Of a stretch of DNA of 5,530 nt, positions 1-5,339 are shown one piece after another. The first letter of the stretch is position 1. The number at the start of each line of letters is the position of its first letter. The stretch comes from Bacillota bacterium (GTDB taxonomy: Bacteria; Bacillota; Limnochordia; Darwinibacteriales; Darwinibacteriaceae). A program made the translations under genes and the position numbers. The DNA is taken from NCBI GenBank assembly GCA_012518325.1, contig JAAYSR010000080.1:1-5530 (forward strand), written 5' to 3'. The notes under the pieces are model-generated. The model had not been told where the DNA came from, made no database searches, and saw nothing but the letters and a program-made list of their open reading frames with translations.

Positions 1-594
1 CACGTGAAGATCGGGGGGGATGTTTTCCCGAGCATCCTGTAAAACCGGATCCCTGACATTGCCACTCCTCAACTGCCGGATCATCGTTAAGACTTCCAGT
101 TTCAGCGGGAACTTAGCCTCTAAAGCCAAGAGAGCTTCCTCCAGCCAGCCTGCTTCAGCCCAGGGCAGGATCGACCAGACCAAGGGCTCCTGAACAGGAA
201 ATCCCCTCTCTGCCAGACCCCTGGCTGTAAGGACCGCCTCCTCCGTTGGCGGTATATTCAGTTCGGTCAGCACCTGTTCTATTGGTTTAGGCTTATCCAG
301 CTCCACACCCTGCCCTGCAGGGGTCAGCACCTTAAGTACAATACGCTCTTCATCCTCCAGGCTGATTTCTACCGCCTGCCCCGGCGTTAACGCCTGCCCT
401 TGCAGGGGAATTTCCACCTCAGTCTGCCTGCCTTCCAGTTGGATCGCGATAAACACAGAAGAAGGACTGATGCGTCTCACCGCGCCCCGCAAAGCACCCT
501 GAACGGACAGCAGCCTGATCAGATCCTGCAGACTAGCACCGGCAGGAAGTTTGAGTTTATCAGCGGCCAGATTGAAGCTGATACGCATAGCCAT
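1..594 (-). CDS. FliK/YlqG-like protein, N-terminal part (cut by window edge)
   Basis: The frame is open from an ATG at 594 to base 1 with no stop, giving 198 residues of a longer protein. It begins MAMRISFNLAADKLKL. Residues 1-95 look like small beta-rich segments (VFIAIQLEGRQTEVEIPL, then AVEISLEDEERIVLKVL). Residues 104-174 are a helical stretch of the type 'IEQVLTELNIPPTEEAVLTA' followed by 'GFPVQEPLV' and an LEEALLALE helix. Alternating 'glPlte' turns with helices are familiar from N-terminal parts of firmicute FliK-like hook-length proteins and B. subtilis YlqG, so I infer that kinship weakly. No signal peptide or membrane segment is visible. The gene follows the ABC permease after a 16-base gap, so it is probably cotranscribed with it. 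Two in-frame ATGs (594 and 588) lie behind AGGAAGGGG; the second is spaced about as well as the first. The family call is tentative; the coding call is firm because of the long open frame, the ribosome binding site and codon use like its neighbours. Confidence 0.7.
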   Translation of the reverse strand, partial: MAMRISFNLAADKLKLPAGASLQDLIRLLSVQGALRGAVRRISPSSVFIAIQLEGRQTEVEIPLQGQALTPGQAVEISLEDEERIVLKVLTPAGQGVELDKPKPIEQVLTELNIPPTEEAVLTARGLAERGFPVQEPLVWSILPWAEAGWLEEALLALEAKFPLKLEVLTMIRQLRSGNVRDPVLQDARENIPPDLHV

Positions 595-610
595 CCCCTT
601 CCTGATTTGC

Positions 611-1867
611 TTAGTTACGGACCAGCCTGATCACTTGACGCAAAGTCGGACGCTTGCCATACAGCAGGATTCCGATACTGTAGATTTTGCCCGAAAACCA
701 AGCCCCAAGGAACACCGAAACCAGCATGATCAAAACCGAAGCGATCACTTCGATGAGCCCAGGGCTGCCCAGCACGATTCGGGCAAACATCACCATGGGT
801 GCGGTGAACGGGACCAGGGATGTTACCACTGCCAGAGTGCTGTTGGGGTTCAGGAAAGAAATATAGGCAGCAAAAAAGCCCACAATAATCAGCATCATAA
901 TTATGCTTACAACCTGGCTGACCTCCTCCACCCGGGACACCAGCGCCCCTGCTGCTGCAAAGATGGAAGCATAAAAGAAATACCCAAGGATAAAATAAAG
1001 TCCAAACCACATGACAATATCCAAAGGAATGGAACTTAGCTGCCCGCTGGAGCCAAGGAGGGCCGCTATGGCGCCTGCCCGGCCCATGGAGTTCATCACA
1101 AGGCCTGTGCCAATCCAGATAAAATACTGCAGAAGTCCCAAAGAACCGACGCCGATGATCTTGCCCAGCATCAGTTCCACAGGTCTAACGGTGGAAACCA
1201 TCACTTCCATAATCCGCGAGCTCTTCTCCTCGGCCACACCGGAAGCGACCATGTTGCCGTACATGATTAGCGCCATATAGATCATAAACAGCAGAAAATA
1301 AGCCAGCACCATCGATTGGGTGTGGGCAGCACTGTCCAGCTCCTCTCCGTCTTCACCGAGGGGGGAGATCTCCCGGACCCTAAGGTCCACAGGCCTGAAC
1401 AGGCTGGCCATATCTTCGTCAGAAAGTCCCAGACGCACTGCATTCCGGCGGCTTACAGCCAAATTGAGGATGTTTTCGACCTCATCGTTTACCATGATAT
1501 TGCTCGCATCAGGCGTCACTAGGGTATAAAGCGGGCCGTCTACCAGCAGAAGGCCGGACAACCCCTGCTCAAGCACCATTCGGTAGGCATCACTCTCGCT
1601 TAGGTCGGGGTCGGCGTACACAGAAAAACCTTCCCTTTCATCGCCTGCCTGCTGCAAATAGGGAAGAATGCTGGGCTCTCCCGGCTGCTCGAAAACCACA
1701 AGTTCAATCTCGGCAGGAAGCAGGCTTTGCGAAATCCGCTCCATCAAGGGAGGGAGAAAGGACAAGGCAATAAAAACCACAACGCCTAAGATGGTTGTGA
1801 TAATGTAAGCGGGTCCCTTGACCCGGGAGGTAAACTCACGCTTTACCAGGACAGGAATCAAACTCAC
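611..1867 (-). CDS. ABC-2 type exporter permease (NatB/YhaP-like)
   Basis: This is the membrane subunit of an ABC exporter, paired with the ATPase gene just upstream. The 418 residues show the ABC-2 (COG1668-like) layout. A short cytoplasmic N-terminus with 'KREFTSRVKGPAY' precedes a first membrane helix at about 20-41. A large extracytoplasmic domain covers about 45-180. A C-terminal bundle follows, with helices near 185-205, 235-258, 283-305, 316-337, 344-366 and 373-398. 'EEKSSRIMEVMVSTVRP' at 213-229 is the characteristic cytoplasmic segment of this family. From memory, the length is close to B. subtilis YhaP. The start is GTG at 1867, because AGGTGG lies 6 bases upstream and the start overlaps the ATPase stop (GTGA), which indicates translational coupling. 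NatAB of B. subtilis exports sodium, but the substrate cannot be read from sequence; lipid, drug or peptide export is equally possible. Confidence 0.93.
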   Translation of the reverse strand: MSLIPVLVKREFTSRVKGPAYIITTILGVVVFIALSFLPPLMERISQSLLPAEIELVVFEQPGEPSILPYLQQAGDEREGFSVYADPDLSESDAYRMVLEQGLSGLLLVDGPLYTLVTPDASNIMVNDEVENILNLAVSRRNAVRLGLSDEDMASLFRPVDLRVREISPLGEDGEELDSAAHTQSMVLAYFLLFMIYMALIMYGNMVASGVAEEKSSRIMEVMVSTVRPVELMLGKIIGVGSLGLLQYFIWIGTGLVMNSMGRAGAIAALLGSSGQLSSIPLDIVMWFGLYFILGYFFYASIFAAAGALVSRVEEVSQVVSIIMMLIIVGFFAAYISFLNPNSTLAVVTSLVPFTAPMVMFARIVLGSPGLIEVIASVLIMLVSVFLGAWFSGKIYSIGILLYGKRPTLRQVIRLVRN

Positions 1868-2760
1868 CGCTGACCACCTACCTTCTCTACAAAAATCTGA
1901 TCGAGGGATGGTTCAACCAGTTCGAAGTGGATCACTTGCCCTGCCCGCATCGCTTCCCTTAATACATGATTGGGATCCACCCTCTCGCCCAGGCGAAATT
2001 CCTGGTAATCAGCGCGGGAGGAAAGAAGTTCCAAGCCGGGAAGCTTAGCCCAAAATCCCTGATCTCCTTCCAGGGAAATTCTCAGGATCTGCCTGCCCAT
2101 TGATCTCTTGATCTGTCTTAGATTGCCATGCAGAACAAGGCGTCCGTGATCTATCAAAGCAATGTCCTCACAGATTTCCTCCACCTGGTCCATCCGGTGG
2201 CTGGAAAAAATGATCGTTTTTCCCCGCTGATGGGCCTCCACCAGCACCTCTTTGAGCAAGGCGGTATTGACAGGATCAAGGCCGCTGAAGGGTTCATCAA
2301 GAATGAGCAGTTCCGGATCATGGAGCATCGTCCCAATGGTTTGTACCTTCTGCTGGTTGCCTTTGGACAGTTCCTCAATCCGTTTCTGGCGCAAATCGCC
2401 TAACTCGAAACGCTCTATCCAGCGCTCGGTTTCGATGCGGGCTTTCCTTTTGTCCAGCCCATGAATGCGCCCCAAAAACTCCAAGTGTTCGGCAACGCGC
2501 ATCTTGGGGTAAAGCCCCCGCTCTTCCGGCAGGTAGCCGAAAAAACCACGCCCAAGGCGGTTAATCGGCGTGCCGTTCCAGGTCACCTGGCCCTCGTCAG
2601 GCCTGATGATATTCAGCACCACCCGCATCGTCGTCGTCTTTCCGGCACCATTGGGGCCCAGAAAACCAAAGAGAGAGCCCCTGTGCACAGTAAAGCTCAG
2701 ATCATCAACTGCTGTAACATCCCGAAATCTCTTGGTTATCTGTGCTGCAACCAATGACAT
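1864..2760 (-). CDS. ABC transporter ATP-binding protein (YhaQ/NatA-like)
   Basis: This is the cytoplasmic ATPase that powers the adjacent ABC-2 permease. All core motifs are present in 298 residues: Walker A GPNGAGKTT at 35-43, 'YLPEERGLYP' at 76-85 in the Q-loop position, a signature-motif variant LSKGN at 131-135 in place of LSGGQ, Walker B LLILDEP at 151-157 with catalytic E156, a D-loop SGLDP, and the switch histidine H188 in 'IIFSSHRMDQVEE'. The YLPEERGLYP and LSKGNQQKVQ combination is typical of the COG4152 group that includes B. subtilis YhaQ. A C-terminal domain of about 80 residues follows the nucleotide-binding fold. The ATG at 2760 has AGGAGG 7 bases upstream, and that site overlaps the TAG stop of the preceding rseC-like gene. 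The gene ends in a 4-base overlap with the permease. This indicates one polycistronic message. Confidence 0.95.
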   Translation of the reverse strand: MSLVAAQITKRFRDVTAVDDLSFTVHRGSLFGFLGPNGAGKTTTMRVVLNIIRPDEGQVTWNGTPINRLGRGFFGYLPEERGLYPKMRVAEHLEFLGRIHGLDKRKARIETERWIERFELGDLRQKRIEELSKGNQQKVQTIGTMLHDPELLILDEPFSGLDPVNTALLKEVLVEAHQRGKTIIFSSHRMDQVEEICEDIALIDHGRLVLHGNLRQIKRSMGRQILRISLEGDQGFWAKLPGLELLSSRADYQEFRLGERVDPNHVLREAMRAGQVIHFELVEPSLDQIFVEKVGGQR

Positions 2761-2771
2761 GGCAATTCCTC

Positions 2772-3191
2772 CTATGAGCAGGCTCTGGCCACTATGCGAA
2801 AGTCAGGTTCCCCATTCATAAAGCGGCGAACCAAAGTTCTGGCAGTTACAGCTCCCAGGAGCAGTCCCGCTACCGCACCGAGGCCTGCCAGGGGATCGCT
2901 GCCTGCAATTAACCGGGTAACAATATATCCGATAAAGAGCGAAACAAAGGGTATGCCGTACAACACTCCGACAGCCTTGATCAGGGGACGCATCTCTCCG
3001 TCGACAATGACCTCATCGCCAACTTCATACTGAACGCCACTGTTGGGCACACTGATGATATAGTCTTCCGGCGGCCGATCAGGCGTCAGCCTGATGCATC
3101 CCTTGCAGCCGCCGCAGGTCCGGGCTGGATCCTGAATCTCGATCAGCACTTCCTTATCTGTCTTTTCAATGATAACTCCTCTGCGACGCAT
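2772..3191 (-). CDS. rseC: SoxR-reducing system protein RseC/MucC family
   Basis: This is a 139-residue inner-membrane protein with the RseC/MucC layout. A short beta-rich N-terminal domain (RRRGVIIEKTDKEVLIEI) carries a cysteine cluster C26-x2-C29-x2-C32 (CGGCKGC). A second beta segment reads 'YEVGDEVIVDGEM'. Two membrane helices lie near 71-93 and 100-118, and the tail has a further Cys at 138. In proteobacteria RseC works with the Rnf complex to re-reduce SoxR and also modulates RseA/sigma-E. Firmicutes generally lack that sigma-E system, so here the role is open; a redox or electron-transfer function is a reasonable inference from the cysteines. I chose ATG 3191 because AGGAGG sits 6 bases upstream of it. 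An in-frame ATG at 3197 touches the same AGGAGG with no spacer and would add two residues (MR). The gene is first in the cluster with the ABC transporter. Confidence 0.85.
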   Translation of the reverse strand: MRRRGVIIEKTDKEVLIEIQDPARTCGGCKGCIRLTPDRPPEDYIISVPNSGVQYEVGDEVIVDGEMRPLIKAVGVLYGIPFVSLFIGYIVTRLIAGSDPLAGLGAVAGLLLGAVTARTLVRRFMNGEPDFRIVARACS

Positions 3192-3197
3192 TCGCAT

Positions 3198-3203
3198 CCT
3201 CCT
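3198..3203 (-). promoter_or_regulatory. rseC: Ribosome binding site deciding the rseC start
   Basis: A perfect AGGAGG on the minus strand abuts the ATG at 3197 directly. The in-frame ATG at 3191 lies 6 bases downstream, which is normal Shine-Dalgarno spacing. This favours 3191 as the working start. Confidence 0.75.
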
Positions 3204-3228
3204 CTTGGAACCGCGTTAGAAAAAGCCC

Positions 3229-3257
3229 TTGCAAATATCGGGAAATACCTTTATAAT
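3229..3257 (+). promoter_or_regulatory. Promoter of tRNA-Asp
   Basis: TTGCAA at 3229-3234 (4 of 6 to the sigma-A -35 consensus) is followed by exactly 17 bases and a perfect TATAAT at 3252-3257. Transcription would begin near 3264, only a few bases before the mature tRNA 5' end at 3268. No other strong promoter is visible in this gap; I could not find a convincing minus-strand promoter for the divergent rseC cluster. Confidence 0.8.
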
Positions 3258-3267
3258 TGTATTACAC

Positions 3268-3344
3268 GGAGCCGTGGTGTAGTTGGTTAACACGTCGGCC
3301 TGTCACGCCGAAGATCGCGAGTTCGAGTCTCGTCGGTTCCGCCA
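3268..3344 (+). tRNA. tRNA-Asp (anticodon GUC)
   Basis: The 77-base gene folds into a full cloverleaf. The acceptor stem pairs GGAGCCG with CGGTTCC (one G-T pair). The D-arm contains AGTTGGTTAA. The anticodon stem TCGGC/GCCGA closes the loop CTGTCAC, with GTC at 3302-3304. The T-arm is GCGAG-TTCGAGT-CTCGT. The discriminator is G and the CCA end is encoded (3342-3344). GUC reads both Asp codons, GAC and GAU. The gene stands alone, with its own promoter and terminator, on the strand opposite to all the protein genes around it. Confidence 0.97.
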
Positions 3345-3356
3345 TTTTTGTTCGAT

Positions 3357-3391
3357 AACGACTTAGCGTTTTAAAGCGCTAAGTCGTTTTT
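3357..3391 (+). terminator. Intrinsic terminator of tRNA-Asp
   Basis: A perfect 12-bp inverted repeat, AACGACTTAGCG (3357-3368) with CGCTAAGTCGTT (3377-3388), closes an 8-base loop and is followed by a T-run to 3391. It begins 12 bases after the tRNA CCA end. The hairpin also lies next to the sdaAA stop (3392), but on the minus strand it is followed by ATCGAACAAAAA rather than a T-run, so it should terminate mainly in the plus direction. Confidence 0.88.
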
Positions 3392-4273
3392 CTATTGGCT
3401 GTGCTTTCGGCGCAGCTCGTCGTATATTCTCCTGCCGGTGGGGCTGGAAGCCAATCCTCCCTTGGAGGTTTCACGCAGACTTTCCGGCATAGACTTGCCA
3501 ATCTGCTTCATGGCCGCCACGCACTCATCATAGGGAATCACAGCGGGAATCCCGGCCATGGCCATATTAGCTGCTGCAACTGCAGTAGTGGCTGAAGTGG
3601 CATTGCGGGTGACACAAGGCACTTCCACGAGGGAAGCCAGGGGATCGCAGACCAGGCCCAGATGGCTCTGGAGTGCCAGAGAAGCCGCTGCAAACACCTG
3701 CTCTCCTGAACCTCCCATTAAATAGACGATGGCGCCTGCCGCCATGGAAGAAGCTACGCCGCATTCACTTTGGCAGCCTCCCTCGGCACCACTAATGGGT
3801 CCCTGGGCTGCAGATACAATGCCGACGCCGCCCATAACCAACAGCGCTTCGATCAATTCTTCCTCGCTGCTGCCCAGTTCATCCGCGACAGCAAGCATTG
3901 CACCCGGTACAACACCGCAGGCTCCAGCCGTAGGGCAGGCCACAATTCTGCCTAAACCTGCGTTATGCTGGCCCACAGCCAAAGCATAGAGAACCACATT
4001 CCGCAGCAGTGAACCGCCTAACACCCTGTCCTCTTCAATAGCCTGATTAAAGATGTGCCCATAGCCGGTAATAATATGGGTCCTCTCACCCCGATCCAAA
4101 ATGCCGTTTTCTACAGAAGCACGCATCACCTTGAGGGTTTCACGCATCTGCTCCCGCACAGCTTCGCAGGATGTGTTGCTGCGAAAGGCCTCGTATTCCG
4201 CTACAACCTGCGGGAAAGTCTGATCGCGCTCTTTCATAAGTTCCAATAATTGACTCGCACTGTTTATATCCAC
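3392..4273 (-). CDS. sdaAA: L-serine dehydratase, iron-sulfur-dependent, alpha (catalytic) chain
   Basis: This is the catalytic chain of the two-subunit [4Fe-4S] L-serine dehydratase, which deaminates L-serine to pyruvate and ammonia in the cytoplasm. Numbered from the GTG start (293 residues), C167 in 'EGGCQSECG', C209 in 'VCDPLASLVE' and C220 in 'VPCVTRN' have spacings of 42 and 11. As I recall, these match the three cluster-binding cysteines of the single-chain Legionella enzyme. 'ACPTAGACGVVPG' at about 112-124 is another family hallmark. The chain ends RKHSQ and so has no C-terminal cysteine of the kind described as the fourth ligand in the Legionella enzyme. The start is uncertain. An ATG at 4279 (two residues longer, starting MFVD) directly abuts AGGAGG with no spacer, whereas GTG at 4273 is 6 bases from it. 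The gene follows sdaAB almost without a gap and ends at the tRNA terminator. Confidence 0.95.
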   Translation of the reverse strand: MDINSASQLLELMKERDQTFPQVVAEYEAFRSNTSCEAVREQMRETLKVMRASVENGILDRGERTHIITGYGHIFNQAIEEDRVLGGSLLRNVVLYALAVGQHNAGLGRIVACPTAGACGVVPGAMLAVADELGSSEEELIEALLVMGGVGIVSAAQGPISGAEGGCQSECGVASSMAAGAIVYLMGGSGEQVFAAASLALQSHLGLVCDPLASLVEVPCVTRNATSATTAVAAANMAMAGIPAVIPYDECVAAMKQIGKSMPESLRETSKGGLASSPTGRRIYDELRRKHSQ

Positions 4274-4279
4274 AAACAT

Positions 4280-4285
4280 CCTCCT
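4280..4285 (-). promoter_or_regulatory. sdaAA: Ribosome binding site bearing on the sdaAA start
   Basis: AGGAGG overlaps the TAG stop of sdaAB and touches the ATG at 4279. The in-frame GTG at 4273 sits 6 bases away, the usual spacing. Termination of sdaAB and initiation of sdaAA are therefore likely coupled, with GTG 4273 the better-spaced start. Confidence 0.65.
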
Positions 4286-4949
4286 ATAACCGCGGTAGTG
4301 TTCTGACCGTCAAAACCCCGGGAACCCTCATCACATGCTGGATAGCCAACTGAGGAATGTCATCGTCTGTTTCAGCCAGCAAGAGGGCATCGGAGCCCCG
4401 GGTCTTGCGGCTTACGTTTAAGAAAGCAATATTAATGCCGTGTATGGCAAGGACTTTGGTGATTTCGGCAATCACGCCCGGTTCATCGCGATGCCTGGTC
4501 AAGAGCGTGGTGTAGGTGCCGTCTACTCCCACTTCATAGCCACTGACATCGAAAATGTTGATCCTGCCGCCGCCGATTGACGCTCCTGCCATGACAAGCT
4601 TGTCCCCGGATCCCTCCACCTCAATTCGGGCAGAGTTGGGATGCACATCTCCCAGATCTTCGAACTCGAAAGCATACTCCAAACCAGCTTCCTTGGCCAC
4701 CTCAAACGCATGGGGAATGCGCTCGTCATCCATGGCCATGCCCAGCAAACCTGCAATCAGCGCCACATTTGTGCGATGTCCCCAGTAAGTGGCAGCAAAG
4801 GAACCGTGGAGGGTGATCTTAGCTTTTTCAACGTCTTTGCCAAGAATCTTCCTGGCAGCCAGCCCCAAACGCACTGCTCCTGCCGTATGTGAACTGGACG
4901 GGCCTACCATGATGGGGCCCACAATATCAAACAAACCGATTTGTGCCAT
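4284..4949 (-). CDS. sdaAB: L-serine dehydratase, iron-sulfur-dependent, beta chain with ACT domain
   Basis: This is the partner chain of SdaAA. The 221 residues begin with the family signature 'DIVGPIMVGPSSSHTAGA' (8-25), followed by 'HGSFAATYWGHRTNVALIAG' (48-67), a conserved part of the serine dehydratase beta fold. 'DVHPNSARI' and 'AGASIGGGRI' (121-130) complete that domain. The last 75 residues or so (TTLLTRHRDEPGVIAEITKVL and 'INIAFLNVSRKTRGSDALL') form an ACT domain, a small regulatory fold that often binds amino acids. The ATG at 4949 is supported by AGAGGTG 7 bases upstream. The stop overlaps the ribosome binding site of sdaAA, so the two chains are made from one message. It is complete, of normal length and shows no missing motif. 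Confidence 0.95.
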   Translation of the reverse strand: MAQIGLFDIVGPIMVGPSSSHTAGAVRLGLAARKILGKDVEKAKITLHGSFAATYWGHRTNVALIAGLLGMAMDDERIPHAFEVAKEAGLEYAFEFEDLGDVHPNSARIEVEGSGDKLVMAGASIGGGRINIFDVSGYEVGVDGTYTTLLTRHRDEPGVIAEITKVLAIHGINIAFLNVSRKTRGSDALLLAETDDDIPQLAIQHVMRVPGVLTVRTLPRL

Positions 4950-4981
4950 AGTTATTCACCTCTATTAGTCTTCCACTTAGT

Positions 4982-5010
4982 ATCATACACTTTTTGCGTC
5001 GTATTTTCTA
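4982..5010 (-). promoter_or_regulatory. Likely sdaAB-sdaAA promoter
   Basis: On the minus strand, TAGAAA (5010-5005; 4 of 6 to the -35 consensus) is followed by 17 bases and TATGAT (4987-4982; 5 of 6 to TATAAT). The implied start near 4975 leaves a leader of about 25 bases before the sdaAB ATG, just enough for its ribosome binding site. Confidence 0.55.
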
Positions 5011-5021
5011 CAATAGAAAAT
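5003..5021. promoter_or_regulatory. Perfect 8-3-8 palindrome, possible operator of sdaAB-sdaAA
   Basis: ATTTTCTA (5003-5010) and TAGAAAAT (5014-5021) are exact reverse complements around CAA. One arm contains the proposed -35 box, the usual place for a repressor dimer to block RNA polymerase. The spacing suits a helix-turn-helix dimer. No regulator gene is in the window, and I do not recognise the site as that of a named regulator. Confidence 0.5.
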
Positions 5022-5052
5022 CCTTGGCCAAATGAGGCAATTGACCAAGGAT
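5017..5052 (-). terminator. Hairpin terminator after the small cysteine protein gene
   Basis: On the minus strand ATCCTTGGTCAA (5052-5041) pairs with TTGGCCAAGGAT (5031-5020) through 12 pairs, one of them G-T, around a 9-base loop, and is followed by TTTTC. It lies 17 bases beyond the stop at 5070. The T-run is short and the stem only moderately GC-rich, so some readthrough into sdaAB is possible. Confidence 0.55.
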
Positions 5053-5069
5053 CTACCGAGAGTGAGACA

Positions 5070-5240
5070 CTATGTTTGATCCAGACTTGTGAGCTGGTCC
5101 CAGAAAATATCGAGCTCACACATCTCTTCTTCGCCTTTCCAATGCTGACAGCTGTCACAGCTTCGTTCCACATCTTCTGCCTGGGCTTCATAGGCACTGC
5201 AGGTTTGTCCCACCAGACGCATTTCCATTAAACTCGGCAT
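5070..5240 (-). CDS. Small cysteine-containing protein, function unknown
   Basis: The 56-residue protein starts MPSLMEMRLVGQ. It has four cysteines, C14, C28, C31 and C41, in the pattern C-x13-CxxC-x9-C ('RSCDSCQHW' and 'EMCELDIFW'). It is acidic and has no membrane segment. Four cysteines with a central CxxC suggest a zinc-binding or other metal-binding knuckle, but this is inference and I do not recognise a named family. ATG 5240 is chosen because AGAGGAG lies about 9 bases upstream; the frame stays open to an ATG at 5297, but that would start inside the upstream terminator. A promoter and terminators on both sides make it a single-gene unit and strengthen the case that it is real. Confidence 0.65.
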   Translation of the reverse strand: MPSLMEMRLVGQTCSAYEAQAEDVERSCDSCQHWKGEEEMCELDIFWDQLTSLDQT

Positions 5241-5268
5241 AGGCCACAGCTCCTCTTGCTTTTCACCT

Positions 5269-5297
5269 AGTATGACCAATGCTCGGAAAACTATCAA
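5269..5297 (-). promoter_or_regulatory. Likely promoter of the small cysteine protein gene
   Basis: On the minus strand TTGATA (5297-5292; 5 of 6 to TTGACA) precedes a 17-base spacer and CATACT (5274-5269; 4 of 6 to TATAAT). The first two T bases of the -35 box are also the end of the preceding terminator T-run, so the two signals are fused. The leader would be about 20 bases. Confidence 0.5.
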
Positions 5298-5327
5298 AAA
5301 AGGGGCCTCCCTGAAAGGAGACCCCTT
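5296..5327 (-). terminator. Intrinsic terminator of the FMN-binding protein gene
   Basis: On the minus strand AAGGGGTCTCC (5327-5317) pairs with GGAGGCCCCTT (5310-5300) in an 11-bp GC-rich stem with one G-T pair and a 6-base loop, followed by an unbroken T-run (5301-5296). It lies 12 bases past the stop at 5340. This is the strongest terminator in the window. Confidence 0.92.
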
Positions 5328-5339
5328 GTCTTAATAAGT

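Noticed and set aside
551..1039. A 162-codon open frame on the plus strand.
   Set aside because: It lies antisense to the ABC permease and is rich in His, Gln and Asp without any domain, typical of a frame opposite a membrane protein gene. The permease on the other strand has complete family features.
3198..3290. A minus-strand promoter for the rseC cluster (TATAAA/TACAAT-like sequences opposite the tRNA promoter).
   Set aside because: No -35-like hexamer lies at 16-18 bases from these. The AT-rich stretch is explained by the tRNA -10 box on the other strand.
5030..5048. Near-direct repeat TTGGCCAA/TTGACCAA as a separate regulator site.
   Set aside because: Both copies are arms of the 12-bp terminator stem, which explains the similarity.
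4950..5069. A T-box or other riboswitch ahead of sdaAB.
   Set aside because: The predicted leader is only about 25 bases, and the one hairpin here ends the upstream gene. No T-box sequence or specifier stem is visible.
4952..5197. An 81-codon minus-strand frame and a 96-codon plus-strand frame (4941-5231) over the sdaAB control region.
   Set aside because: Both run across the terminator, palindrome and promoter and overlap the better supported 56-residue gene. Neither has a recognisable motif or a good ribosome binding site.
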